Origin: Prochlorococcus sp. AG-402-K22
Lineage (GTDB): Bacteria; Cyanobacteriota; Cyanobacteriia; PCC-6307; Cyanobiaceae
Length of the DNA stretch: 57,904 nucleotides
Assembly: GCA_003216755.1 (NCBI GenBank)
Contig: QCIJ01000012.1
Span: forward strand, 1 to 57,904
Direction: 5' to 3'
Part shown: piece after piece, positions 26,827-36,278 of the stretch
Layout: each line of letters begins with the position of its first letter
How positions within the stretch are numbered: the first letter of the stretch is position 1
Notes under the pieces: model-generated
What the model was told of the DNA's origin: nothing
Databases searched by the model: none
Seen by the model: only the letters and a program-made list of their open reading frames with translations
Made by a program: the position numbers and the translations under genes

Positions 26827-28815
26827 ATGCAATCAAGATCAAATTCAACTATTAATAGATCTTCAAATAATTCATCTGGATCTAAAAGTAGTAATAGTCC
26901 GAATCTAAGAGTAATTCCTTTAGGTGGCTTACATGAAATAGGAAAAAATACTTGTGTATTTGAATACGGAGATGAACTAATGCTAGTTGATGCTGGCCTA
27001 GCTTTCCCTTCAGATGGTATGCATGGTGTGAATGTTGTTATGCCAGATACAACTTTTTTAAAAGAAAATCAAAGAAGAATCAAAGGAATGATTGTCACTC
27101 ATGGTCATGAAGATCATATCGGAGGCATTTCTCATCATCTAAAGCATTTTAATATTCCGATTATCTATGGTCCAAGACTTGCAATGTCAATGCTTAGAGG
27201 AAAAATGGAGGAAGCAGGAGTATCTGATAGAACAACTATACAGACAGTAAATCCAAGAGACGTTGTAAAAGTTGGACAGCATTTTTCCGTTGAATTTATT
27301 CGAAATACTCATTCTATTTGCGATAGTTTTTCTTTAGCAGTTACAACACCTGTTGGCACAATTATTTTCACAGGAGATTTTAAGTTTGATCATATGCCAG
27401 TAGATGGAGAGCAATTTGATATTGAAAGGATGGTGCATTATGGAGAGAAGGGAGTTTTATGCATGTTCAGTGATTCTACTAATGCCGAAGTTCCAGGTTT
27501 TTGTCCTTCTGAGAAGACTATCTATCCCTCTTTAGAAAAACATATTGCTGAGGCAAAAGAACGAGTTATACTTACGACTTTTGCTAGCTCTGTTCATAGA
27601 GTGACAATGATCTTAGAGTTGGCCATGAAACATGGAAGAAAGGTCGGTTTGTTAGGTAGATCGATGATTAATGTTATTGCTAAAGCAAGGGATATTGGTT
27701 ATATGAAATGCCCAGATGATTTGTTTGTTCCTATTAAACAAATTAGAGATTTACCAGATAGAGAAACTTTATTATTGATGACTGGTAGTCAAGGAGAACC
27801 TTTAGCTGCTTTAAGTAGAATTTCTCGTGGGGAGCATCAACATGTACGTCTTAAGACAACTGATACTGTTATATTCTCCGCTAGCCCAATCCCAGGAAAC
27901 ACGATTGGTGTAGTCAATACAATAGATAGATTAATGAAAATGGGAGCGAAGGTTGTTTATGGAAAAGGTGAGAATATTCATGTTTCTGGTCATGGTTTTC
28001 AAGAAGATCAAAAATTAATGTTGGCTTTAGCCAAACCTAAGTTTTTTGTGCCGGTTCACGGAGAGCATAGAATGCTCGTTTGTCACAGTAGAAGTGCTCA
28101 GATCATGGGAGTTCCAAAAGACAATATTTTAATTATTGAAAATGGAGATGTAGTTGAGCTGACACCTAATTCCATTCAAAAAGGTGATCCGGTAAAAGCT
28201 GGAGTAGAGTTGCTTGATAATTCTCGAAATGGAATTGTTGACGCTCGAGTATTAAAAGAAAGGCAGCAATTAGCTGGTGATGGTGTTGTAACTGTTTTAG
28301 CACCTATAAGTACTGATGGCAAAATGGTTGCACCTCCTAGAGTTAATTTACGAGGAGTTGTCACCACTGCAGAACCAAGAAAAATGTCTATGTGGACAGA
28401 ACGAGAAATAAGCTGGGTCTTAGAAAATAGATGGAAACAATTATCTAGGCAGACTGGGCCAAATAATTTTGAAGTAGATTGGATTGGTGTTCAAAGAGAA
28501 ATTGAAAATGGTTTATCTAGAAGAATGAGAAGAGAATTACAAGTCGAACCACTTATTTTGTGTTTAGTGCAACCTGCCCCAAGTGGAACCCGTGCGTATA
28601 TTCCGAAGATTACTGAAGAGCATAATCACTCTAATAGGAATAGAAATAATCATAATTATCAAAAGAAATCAAACAATAATCATCCTAATAATTCTAATAA
28701 CCGGCAAAATACACAAAATAGTCTCAAAGTCTCACAGAATCCATCAGCTGATACTGCAACTGAAGATTCATTTGAAGGCAGAACAAGAAGAAGAAGATCT
28801 ACCGTTACATCTTAA
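26827..28815 (+). CDS. rnj: Ribonuclease J
   Basis: RNase J is a metallo-beta-lactamase/beta-CASP nuclease with 5' exo- and endonuclease activity, central to RNA decay where RNase E is not the only enzyme. The zinc site is in VTHGHEDHIGGISHHL and the second metal ligand region in IIFTGDFKFDH. The beta-CASP part includes TTFASSVHRV and SASPIPGNTIGV. The core ends near residue 598. It is flanked by a Ser/Asn-rich N-terminal extension of about 25 residues and an Asn/His-rich, then Arg-rich, C-terminal tail (599-662). The stop overlaps the tilS stop by four bases, tail to tail. Confidence 0.94.
   Translation: MQSRSNSTINRSSNNSSGSKSSNSPNLRVIPLGGLHEIGKNTCVFEYGDELMLVDAGLAFPSDGMHGVNVVMPDTTFLKENQRRIKGMIVTHGHEDHIGGISHHLKHFNIPIIYGPRLAMSMLRGKMEEAGVSDRTTIQTVNPRDVVKVGQHFSVEFIRNTHSICDSFSLAVTTPVGTIIFTGDFKFDHMPVDGEQFDIERMVHYGEKGVLCMFSDSTNAEVPGFCPSEKTIYPSLEKHIAEAKERVILTTFASSVHRVTMILELAMKHGRKVGLLGRSMINVIAKARDIGYMKCPDDLFVPIKQIRDLPDRETLLLMTGSQGEPLAALSRISRGEHQHVRLKTTDTVIFSASPIPGNTIGVVNTIDRLMKMGAKVVYGKGENIHVSGHGFQEDQKLMLALAKPKFFVPVHGEHRMLVCHSRSAQIMGVPKDNILIIENGDVVELTPNSIQKGDPVKAGVELLDNSRNGIVDARVLKERQQLAGDGVVTVLAPISTDGKMVAPPRVNLRGVVTTAEPRKMSMWTEREISWVLENRWKQLSRQTGPNNFEVDWIGVQREIENGLSRRMRRELQVEPLILCLVQPAPSGTRAYIPKITEEHNHSNRNRNNHNYQKKSNNNHPNNSNNRQNTQNSLKVSQNPSADTATEDSFEGRTRRRRSTVTS
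28621..28812 (+). repeat. Asn/His-rich low-complexity tail of RNase J
   Basis: The segment encodes residues 599-662, dominated by Asn, His and Ser (for example HSNRNRNNHNYQKK) and ending in a basic GRTRRRRST patch. It looks disordered and may serve RNA or partner binding. Confidence 0.6.
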
Positions 28816-29822
28816 CTATTTTCAAAATTTATATAGTTTTTATCCCAAACAATTTTTAAAAACTCTTGCAAGCTAATTTGGCCTTTGTTTGTTTCATAAA
28901 TTGAATTTGCTATTTTTGCCAGATTTTTAGAACTATATTGCTTTTTAGATATTTCCTTAAGAAATCTATTTAATATTGTGCATCGTGCTTCAATACACAT
29001 ACTATTAAGAAGATTCCTTTTAATTCCATTTACGTCTTTACAATATAGGTATGCTAGTTTACTAAGATCATTACGTTCATTATTGTAGTTGCTCATTTTT
29101 TGGGAAAAATTATTTATCCTTTCAGAACAACCAGGATAGATAACCTCCAAGGTAGGAATAATTTTTTTTCTTACTAAATTTCTTTTTAATTTAAGATCTG
29201 AATTCGTTGGATCTTCCCAAACTGGGATGTTCATATCATTACAGATTTGTTTTGTGTCTTCTCTACTGAAAATTAATATTGGCCTTATTAAAAAAATTTG
29301 ATTTTCCAGTATTCTTTTATTCTCAATATTACTGAGACCGGCAAAATTGCTCCCTCTAGATAAATTCAGGATAAATGTCTCTGCGTTATCAGTACTAGTG
29401 TGCCCAGTTAACAAATAAATATTTTTATTTTGTTGTTTCTTTGTTAATAAAGTTTTGGCTATTTCACATAATTTTTGATATCTCCATTCTCTTGCTTTTT
29501 CTTCTGTAAGAATATTTTCTTTATCTGCTTTATCAAAATAGAACGGAATATTTTTACTTTCACAATAACTTTTTAATTCACGAGCATACAGTGAGGATTT
29601 TTTGTGCCACTGATGATCACCATGCCAAACACTAATAGACCAATTATGAAGTTTTTTGAGATCATCAATTAAGGTTAATAAGGCCATTGAGTCTTGACCC
29701 CCAGAAACACTTATTAAAATATTCGATCCTTTGGGAATTAATGTTTTTTTGCTAAGGAACTCCCTATGAAGTAGATGATGCCATGACAGCCAATTTTTCT
29801 GAGTTAAATTTTTATCAGACAT
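28812..29822 (-). CDS. tilS: tRNA(Ile)-lysidine synthase TilS
   Basis: TilS attaches lysine to C34 of the tRNA-Ile CAU anticodon so that it reads AUA. The PP-loop ATP pyrophosphatase motif is SGGQDS at residues 40-45. The HxxxDNAET block is seen as GHTSTDNAETFILNL and the downstream segment as IRPILIFSREDTKQIC and PVWEDPTNSDLKLKRNLVR. The length of 336 residues is a short form without the full C-terminal domain of E. coli TilS. It ends tail to tail with RNase J and is divergent from ycf23. Confidence 0.95.
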   Translation of the reverse strand: MSDKNLTQKNWLSWHHLLHREFLSKKTLIPKGSNILISVSGGQDSMALLTLIDDLKKLHNWSISVWHGDHQWHKKSSLYARELKSYCESKNIPFYFDKADKENILTEEKAREWRYQKLCEIAKTLLTKKQQNKNIYLLTGHTSTDNAETFILNLSRGSNFAGLSNIENKRILENQIFLIRPILIFSREDTKQICNDMNIPVWEDPTNSDLKLKRNLVRKKIIPTLEVIYPGCSERINNFSQKMSNYNNERNDLSKLAYLYCKDVNGIKRNLLNSMCIEARCTILNRFLKEISKKQYSSKNLAKIANSIYETNKGQISLQEFLKIVWDKNYINFENS

Positions 29823-29841
29823 TTTGTGTTGCTCAGATAAT

Positions 29842-29874
29842 ATTTTTTAAAAAATGCACTGTTTTACTAAAACA
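29842..29874. promoter_or_regulatory. Two adjacent perfect inverted repeats in the tilS/ycf23 divergent region
   Basis: ATTTTTTAAAAAAT (29842-29855) and TGTTTT-ACT-AAAACA (29860-29874) are both perfectly symmetric and lie between the tilS and ycf23 starts, where promoters for both genes should be. The first could be chance in AT-rich DNA. The second resembles a repeat before the sigma factor gene at 51999. Confidence 0.35.
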
Positions 29875-29907
29875 ATGTCACAATCGGGTAATAAATTCAT
29901 TAAGTAA

Positions 29908-30684
29908 ATGAGTCTGATTAATCTTTTGCCACAAAAAATTGAAGAAGAATTGAGAAGTAATTCTTTACTCAAAGTTATTTCAGGATTGAATAATTTCGAT
30001 GCTCAATCTGTGAAAACAATTGTTGAGGCTGCTGCATTAGGAGGTGCAGATCTTGTCGATATTGCTTGTAAACCTGAATTAGTTGATCTAGCACTCAAGC
30101 ATTCTTCATTACACGTATGTGTGAGTTCAGTAGTGCCACATTCCTTTCTAGATTCTGTAAAGGCAGGAGCTTCATTAATTGAGATAGGCAATTACGATAC
30201 TTTTTATGAAAAAGGTATTAATTTCTCAGATGAAAAAGTCTTAAACATAACTAAAGAAACAAGGGATTTATTACCAAATGTTCCCTTATCAGTAACTGTT
30301 CCTCATACTATGCCGATTGATAAACAAGTTGATCTTGCTTTAAAGCTAGTTAATGAAAGTGTTGATATTATTCAAACAGAGGGTGGCACTAGTTCTAGTC
30401 CTTATTCATCTGGAATTCAGGGTTTGTTTGAAAAGTCAGTACCAACTCTTGCAGCTACCTATGCTATTAGCCAAGAGTTCAAAAAACAATCTGTCGAGAT
30501 ACCTATTATGAGTGCTTCTGGATTAAGCCTAGTAACTTGTCCACTAGCAATATCTTGTGGAGCTTCAGCAGTTGGCGTTGGATCTGCAGTTAATAAATTA
30601 AATGATTTAATATCAATGATTGCGGTTGTTAGGGGCTTAAAAGAATCTTTGAAAAACTCAATAATTGGAGAAAAAATTTCTTAG
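29908..30684 (+). CDS. ycf23: DUF561 / Ycf23-like TIM-barrel protein
   Basis: The 258-residue protein matches the DUF561 family found in cyanobacteria and red-algal plastids (Ycf23). Blocks include LKVISGLNNFDAQSV, AAALGGADLVDIACKPELV, TEGGTSSSPYSSGIQGLF and MSASGLSLVTCPLAISCGAS. The pattern is that of a TIM barrel, with a phosphate-binding-like C-terminal region (GASAVGVGSAVNKLND). Its biochemical function is not established. It precedes uvrB by 29 bases on the same strand, so they may be co-transcribed. Confidence 0.82.
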   Translation: MSLINLLPQKIEEELRSNSLLKVISGLNNFDAQSVKTIVEAAALGGADLVDIACKPELVDLALKHSSLHVCVSSVVPHSFLDSVKAGASLIEIGNYDTFYEKGINFSDEKVLNITKETRDLLPNVPLSVTVPHTMPIDKQVDLALKLVNESVDIIQTEGGTSSSPYSSGIQGLFEKSVPTLAATYAISQEFKKQSVEIPIMSASGLSLVTCPLAISCGASAVGVGSAVNKLNDLISMIAVVRGLKESLKNSIIGEKIS

Positions 30685-30713
30685 TATATTAATACTCTTT
30701 AGCTACTAGCTTA

Positions 30714-32753
30714 ATGAATAACTATAAGCTTCAAGCTCCTTACGAACCAAATGGAGATCAACCTGAAGCTATAAAAAAATTAGTTAAAGGTGTTAATAGT
30801 GGGAAAGAGTTTCAGACTCTTTTAGGAGCTACTGGAACTGGTAAAACATTTACTATTGCAAATGTAATTCAACAAACAGGAAGGCCGGCCCTTGTATTGG
30901 CTCATAACAAAACATTAGCTGCACAACTATGTAATGAATTAAGGGAGTTCTTTCCAAAAAATGCGGTTGAGTACTTTATTTCTTACTACGATTATTATCA
31001 ACCTGAAGCTTATGTTCCTGTAAGTGATACTTATATTGCGAAAACAGCTTCAATTAATGAAGAAATAGACATGCTGCGACATTCTGCTACACGCTCATTA
31101 TTTGAGAGAAAAGATGTAATTGTAGTGGCATCTATAAGTTGTATTTATGGTCTTGGTATACCAAGTGAATATTTAAAAGCTGCAGTTAAATTTGAAGTTG
31201 GAAAATCTCTGAATCTACGTTCCTCACTAAGGTCGCTCGTTGAAAATCAATATACTAGAAATGATATCGAAATTACTAGAGGTAGATTTAGAATTAAAGG
31301 TGATGTTTTGGAAATTGGTCCTGCTTATGAAGATAGATTGATAAGAATTGAATTATTTGGCGATGAAGTTGAGGCTATTAGATATGTTGACCCTACTACT
31401 GGCGAAATACTTGAAAGTTTAGAAAAAGTTAGTGTTTACCCTGCAAAGCATTTTGTTACTCCAAAAGATAGACTTGAGATTGCAATAAGTGCAATTAGAA
31501 AAGAATTAAAAACTCAACTCGACAAATTTACTTACGAAGGAAAATTATTAGAGGCTCAACGTCTAGAACAACGTACAAAATATGATTTAGAAATGCTGAA
31601 AGAGGTTGGTTATTGTAATGGGGTTGAAAATTATGCGCGTCACTTATCAGGCAGGGATGAAGGTTCACCTCCAGAATGCTTGATAGATTATTTTCCCAAA
31701 GATTGGTTGTTGGTAGTTGATGAGAGTCATGTAACATGTCCTCAACTTCATGCGATGTACAATGGTGATCAATCTAGAAAAAAAGTTTTAATTGATCATG
31801 GTTTTAGATTACCAAGTGCTGCAGATAATAGACCTTTAAAATGTGAGGAGTTCTGGGAAAAATCAAAGCAGACATTATTTATAAGTGCGACTCCTGGTCA
31901 ATGGGAATTAGATCAATGCGATGGAGAATTTATTGAGCAAGTTATAAGACCAACTGGGGTATTAGACCCTGTAATTGATGTAAGACCTAGTGAAGGGCAA
32001 ATAGAAGATCTATTATCTGAAATAAGAATTAGAGCTGAAAAGAATCAAAGAGTTTTAGTAACTACACTTACAAAGCGAATGGCTGAAGATCTAACTGATT
32101 TTTTATCTGAAAATAAAGTAAGAGTTCGATATTTGCATTCCGAAATTCATTCAATAGAAAGAATTGAAATTATTCAAGACCTCAGAATGGGTGAATATGA
32201 TGTTCTTGTCGGAGTTAATTTATTAAGAGAGGGACTTGATCTTCCTGAGGTGTCGTTAGTGGCTATTTTAGATGCTGATAAAGAAGGTTTTCTAAGGGCA
32301 GAAAGATCATTGATTCAAACAATTGGAAGAGCTGCAAGACATGTTGAGGGAGTCGCCTTGCTTTATGCAGATAATTTTACGGATTCAATGAAAAGAGCAA
32401 TATCTGAAACTGAAAGAAGAAGAACTATTCAAAAAAAATATAATCAAGTCAACGGTATAACTCCAAAACCTGCAGGAAAAAAAATAGAAAACTCAATATT
32501 ATCTTTTCTAGAACTTTCCAGAAAATTAGATGCTGGTGGTTTATCTAAAGATTTAATAAATATAGTTAATAACAAAACGGACGCAATTCTCAATTCCAGC
32601 GATAAGCAATGTTTGCTTGAAGAATTGCCTGATTTAATAGACAAGTTAGAAATTAAAATGAAAGATGCTGCAAAAGAATTAAATTTTGAAGAAGCAGCAA
32701 ATTTGAGGGATAGAATCAAAAAATTAAGACAAAAATTGGCAAGAAATAACTAA
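30714..32753 (+). CDS. uvrB: Excinuclease ABC subunit B
   Basis: UvrB is the damage-verification helicase of nucleotide excision repair. The 679-residue protein has Walker A in [15 protein letters not shown] (Lys at about 44), the DNA-inserting beta-hairpin region ([12 protein letters not shown]), the DESH motif ([11 protein letters not shown]), the helicase motif [20 protein letters not shown], and a C-terminal UVR motif for UvrC contact ([20 protein letters not shown]). uvrA and uvrC are elsewhere. It is convergent with lysC, with seven bases between them. Confidence 0.98.
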   Translation: MNNYKLQAPYEPNGDQPEAIKKLVKGVNSGKEFQTLLGATGTGKTFTIANVIQQTGRPALVLAHNKTLAAQLCNELREFFPKNAVEYFISYYDYYQPEAYVPVSDTYIAKTASINEEIDMLRHSATRSLFERKDVIVVASISCIYGLGIPSEYLKAAVKFEVGKSLNLRSSLRSLVENQYTRNDIEITRGRFRIKGDVLEIGPAYEDRLIRIELFGDEVEAIRYVDPTTGEILESLEKVSVYPAKHFVTPKDRLEIAISAIRKELKTQLDKFTYEGKLLEAQRLEQRTKYDLEMLKEVGYCNGVENYARHLSGRDEGSPPECLIDYFPKDWLLVVDESHVTCPQLHAMYNGDQSRKKVLIDHGFRLPSAADNRPLKCEEFWEKSKQTLFISATPGQWELDQCDGEFIEQVIRPTGVLDPVIDVRPSEGQIEDLLSEIRIRAEKNQRVLVTTLTKRMAEDLTDFLSENKVRVRYLHSEIHSIERIEIIQDLRMGEYDVLVGVNLLREGLDLPEVSLVAILDADKEGFLRAERSLIQTIGRAARHVEGVALLYADNFTDSMKRAISETERRRTIQKKYNQVNGITPKPAGKKIENSILSFLELSRKLDAGGLSKDLINIVNNKTDAILNSSDKQCLLEELPDLIDKLEIKMKDAAKELNFEEAANLRDRIKKLRQKLARNN

Positions 32754-32760
32754 AAAGAAC

Positions 32761-34521
32761 TTATTTCTCTAATTCGAAATGATTATGAATTGCATTAACT
32801 GCTTTGTCACAATCTTTTTCTAAGACAATACATGAAGTTCTAATTTCACTAGTGGCAATCATTTCAATATTGATATTTTGGTCAGCCAGTGCTCTAAATA
32901 TTTTTCCAGCCGTTCCAACCTTGAAGGCCATTCCTGCTCCAACAGTGCTTACTTTGGCTATCGCAGGGCCATCTTCAATGTATGAACCGGGTAATTTATT
33001 TGTTAAGGCATCAAAAACTAAGTTAGCTTGTTCTCTATCTTGCTTATTCATAGTAAGACTTATATCCTTGGTTTTTAAAGAGGAAATTCTTTCAGATTGC
33101 ACGATAGTATCGAAAAGTAAATTATTTTCAGCTAATGCTAAGCATATAGATGCTGCCACACCTGGACGATCAGGGAGTTTCCGAAAACTTACTTGAACTT
33201 GATTTTTATCTAATGCAATTCCTCTTACTTCAGGTTGATTTTGTTTTTCATTGATTGGATTAACAAATATTTGTGTATCGGATAACTTAAATTTCTCAGA
33301 AACAAATCTAATAGCTTTTGGAATATTATTAATTTCAATTACACAGCTGACTTTAATTTCACTAGTAGCTATCAACCTGACATTTATATTTGCTTGAGAT
33401 AAAGTATCAAATAAATCAGCTGAAACGCTTGGTCTACCCATAATGCCTGCTCCTTGAATACTCAATTTAGTCATGTTTGTTTTTAGATTGTATTCTCCTC
33501 CTAATTGATTAGTTATAAGTTCACATTGTTCTGTAGTTTTTTTTACTTCTAATTCACTTACAGTAAATGTAATATCGTTATTATTTCCATCATTTGTCGC
33601 TTGTATTATTAAATCTACATTAATACCTGCTTCAGATAATTTTTCAAATATTTGTGCTGCAATCCCAGGCTTATCAGGAATATTTGAGAGACTAAATACT
33701 GCTTGGTTTTCTACTATTTCAAGACTATTTACTGTTTTTGTTAATTCTAGGCTTCCTCTTTTTAGCGGGAGAGGCTTGATTTTGCTTTCTAGGAAAGTTC
33801 CACTTGAGTCGCTTTGGCTTGATTTGACGCACAATTTAATTCCATAATTGCGGGCAATTTCTACGGCTCTTGGATGCAGAACTGAAGCACCGACGCTTGC
33901 AAGTTCAAGCATTTCCTCACAACTAATTTCATCTAAGAGTTTTGCATTAGGAACAATTCTTGGGTCAGTAGTAAGAACCCCTGGAACGTCTGTGTAAATT
34001 TCGCAAGTTTCAGCTCCTAGGGCTGTTGATAAGGCTACTGCAGAGGTGTCTGAACCACCTCTACCCAAAGTCGTAATTTCCATTGATCCAGTATGACTTA
34101 ATGTTGTTCCTTGAAATCCAGCAACTACAACTACAAAACCCTGATTTATGTAATTTTGGATTCTTTCTGTTTTAATATCAAGAATTCTTGCTTTCCCATG
34201 TATTGATTCAGTAATAATTCCCACTTGGCTACCAGTCATAGAAATGGCAGGTATCCCGTATTCGTTTAATGCCATTGAGAGAAGAGCTATTGTTATTTGC
34301 TCTCCAGTTGAGAGAAGCATATCCAATTCTCTTCTGTTGGGATTTTTGCTTATCGATTCCGCTAAACAATTTAAATCATCTGTAGTTTTACCCATTGCAG
34401 AGACAACTACGACAATTTCATTTCCTGATTCCTTACTTTGACAAATGTTAGTTGCAATATTTTGAATTTTTTTAATATTACCGACAGAAGTTCCGCCAAA
34501 TTTTTTTACTAGTAAAGCCAT
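32761..34521 (-). CDS. lysC: Aspartate kinase with four ACT domains
   Basis: Aspartokinase phosphorylates aspartate, the first step towards lysine, threonine and methionine. The kinase domain (about residues 1-250) has VKKFGGTSVGNIKKIQ and TTLGRGGSDTSAVALSTAL. The C-terminal half holds two pairs of ACT-like segments: one at about 270-415 (IPDKPGIAAQIFEKLSEAGI then GRPSVSADLFDTLSQANINV) and a second at about 435-580 (LPDRPGVAASICLALAENNL then MAFKVGTAGKIFRALADQNI). This four-ACT form of about 590 residues is the cyanobacterial type and implies feedback control by end-product amino acids. It lies 39 bases downstream of holA. Confidence 0.97.
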   Translation of the reverse strand: MALLVKKFGGTSVGNIKKIQNIATNICQSKESGNEIVVVVSAMGKTTDDLNCLAESISKNPNRRELDMLLSTGEQITIALLSMALNEYGIPAISMTGSQVGIITESIHGKARILDIKTERIQNYINQGFVVVVAGFQGTTLSHTGSMEITTLGRGGSDTSAVALSTALGAETCEIYTDVPGVLTTDPRIVPNAKLLDEISCEEMLELASVGASVLHPRAVEIARNYGIKLCVKSSQSDSSGTFLESKIKPLPLKRGSLELTKTVNSLEIVENQAVFSLSNIPDKPGIAAQIFEKLSEAGINVDLIIQATNDGNNNDITFTVSELEVKKTTEQCELITNQLGGEYNLKTNMTKLSIQGAGIMGRPSVSADLFDTLSQANINVRLIATSEIKVSCVIEINNIPKAIRFVSEKFKLSDTQIFVNPINEKQNQPEVRGIALDKNQVQVSFRKLPDRPGVAASICLALAENNLLFDTIVQSERISSLKTKDISLTMNKQDREQANLVFDALTNKLPGSYIEDGPAIAKVSTVGAGMAFKVGTAGKIFRALADQNINIEMIATSEIRTSCIVLEKDCDKAVNAIHNHFELEK

Positions 34522-34560
34522 ATTTAAATGATAGTGAAAAATATTGAACTTATAATTTGA

Positions 34561-35562
34561 TTAATTTAAATTAATTAAATTCTCGGTAAAAACATTTATA
34601 GGATTATTACCTTTTTTTAGTAATGATTCAATATCTAATAAGCTACTCATTAAATTAATTAAGTATTCTTGCGATATATTTTTTACTTTTTTTCGAATAA
34701 AAAAAGTTCTTTTTGGATTAGAAATTCCTGCAAGATTATAAATCTTTTCTGCATTATCGTTTCCTGAATTAACTGCTAATTTTATAATGGTATGAATTCT
34801 TATTTGACTAATTAAACCTGCATTTAGTCTTAAAGCAGGTTCTCCTTTCTGTAAGGAATAATTTATTTCAATGAGACTTTCATTAATATTTTTTTGTAAG
34901 AGAAGATCAATGATTTTGAAAATGTTGGATTGATGATCACTAAATATTTTTTTTACATCAATACTTTTTAGGAAAAGTTGTGAATTCGAATCACTTGATA
35001 ACGCGGAAAGGTATGTTTTTGCTTTAACTAGTTCATTTCTTAATTTAAAGCTATCATTTCCAACAGAATCTATGATTAATTCGGCTGCGTTTTTATCAAT
35101 TGTGATATTCATTGCATTTGCTGAATCTTCCAAAAATCTTTTTTGCCCTTCGTAATCCCAAATTTCTGGTAAAGAAAATGATTTTTCTTTGGCTAAATTA
35201 TTTTTGATAAGTTGTTGTAAAAATTTTGTACTCTTTAGTCTTGTGTCAGGTTTTTTTGTATTTTGTAAAACGAAATAAGTATTTTGCGGAATATTTTCAT
35301 GAATTTTTTCAAATTTAGTTCTTAAATCTTCATTTTTTTTAGTAAAAATTGGATTATTTTTTAAAGTCACTATTCTGCATCCTTCTCCAAAAGGAGGAGT
35401 AAGAATCTCATCAAAAGCTTTATTGACTTGCTCGTCATCATCTCCATTTAAATTAGTTACGTTTATTTCTCTCCATTCTTTGGATACTTCTTTATCGATT
35501 AATTTTTGGATAAATGTGTTTTGAGCATTTAAATCATTACCCCATAATATTTGTATTGGCAT
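34561..35562 (-). CDS. holA: DNA polymerase III delta subunit
   Basis: HolA is the clamp-loader wrench subunit that opens the beta clamp. The 333-residue protein begins MPIQILWGNDLNAQNTFIQ, which fits the family start. It has the TPPFGEGCRIVTLKNNPIFT and SVGNDSFKLRNELVKAKTYL patterns of the delta family, and a helical C-terminal collar domain. Sequence conservation is low in this family, but the layout is convincing. It is divergent from cobH and upstream of lysC. Confidence 0.88.
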   Translation of the reverse strand: MPIQILWGNDLNAQNTFIQKLIDKEVSKEWREINVTNLNGDDDEQVNKAFDEILTPPFGEGCRIVTLKNNPIFTKKNEDLRTKFEKIHENIPQNTYFVLQNTKKPDTRLKSTKFLQQLIKNNLAKEKSFSLPEIWDYEGQKRFLEDSANAMNITIDKNAAELIIDSVGNDSFKLRNELVKAKTYLSALSSDSNSQLFLKSIDVKKIFSDHQSNIFKIIDLLLQKNINESLIEINYSLQKGEPALRLNAGLISQIRIHTIIKLAVNSGNDNAEKIYNLAGISNPKRTFFIRKKVKNISQEYLINLMSSLLDIESLLKKGNNPINVFTENLINLN

Positions 35563-35622
35563 AATCGCTCAATAAAAAGATCATATATTAACTATGATTA
35601 CTTCTAACACAAATTAAATTCA

Positions 35623-36246
35623 ATGGTAATAGATCATCCAATTTTTTTGGAAAGTATAAAATTCATAAGATCTCATTTAGTAGCCAATGATCTAAATTAT
35701 TTTGAAAAAAAAGTTTTAGAAAGATTAGTTCATACTTCGGGAGATTTCTCTGTTCAAAATCTTATAGAGTTTAGTGAAGGTGCGTGCGAAAAGGGGCTCC
35801 AGGCACTTAAAAATGGTGCTCCGATTTTAACTGATACCGATATGGCAGCGGCAGCAATACAATCAATGGCAGAAAATACTACTAGGAATAAAGTATTCAC
35901 GGCTAAAATGTGGTTTAGAAAAAATAATCATAAAAAATTAACTAAAACTGCATACGGCTTAAGTCAAGGTTGGAAGGAGTTATCCGCTATAAATTCTGGA
36001 AGCAAATCACCTATTGTAGTTATTGGCAGTTCGCCTACAGCTTTAACTTATTTAATTGATATTTTAGAGAATGCAAAAGATTTACCTAGTTTAATTATCG
36101 GAATGCCCGTTGGATTTATTGGAGTAGAGAAAAGCAAAAACAAACTGATTTCTACCGATCTCCCTAGAATTGTTTTGAATTCAACTAGAGGAGGTGCTGC
36201 CATGGCAGCCGCTGCGGTTAATGCCTTGTTGAGGGAAACTATTTAA
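35623..36246 (+). CDS. cobH: Precorrin-8X methylmutase
   Basis: CobH/CbiC moves a methyl group from C-11 to C-12 of precorrin-8 to give hydrogenobyrinate (or its cobalt form) in corrin synthesis. The 207-residue protein has the catalytic histidine at about residue 37, in ERLVHTSGDFSV. The DTDMAAAAIQSM block and the C-terminal VGFIGVEKSKNKL and STRGGAAMAAAAVNALL blocks are also present. It stands alone on the plus strand between holA and mutS, as cobalamin genes are often scattered in cyanobacteria. Confidence 0.95.
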   Translation: MVIDHPIFLESIKFIRSHLVANDLNYFEKKVLERLVHTSGDFSVQNLIEFSEGACEKGLQALKNGAPILTDTDMAAAAIQSMAENTTRNKVFTAKMWFRKNNHKKLTKTAYGLSQGWKELSAINSGSKSPIVVIGSSPTALTYLIDILENAKDLPSLIIGMPVGFIGVEKSKNKLISTDLPRIVLNSTRGGAAMAAAAVNALLRETI

Positions 36247-36278
36247 AAAGTATTTATCTTATAAAAATTGTCAAAAAT

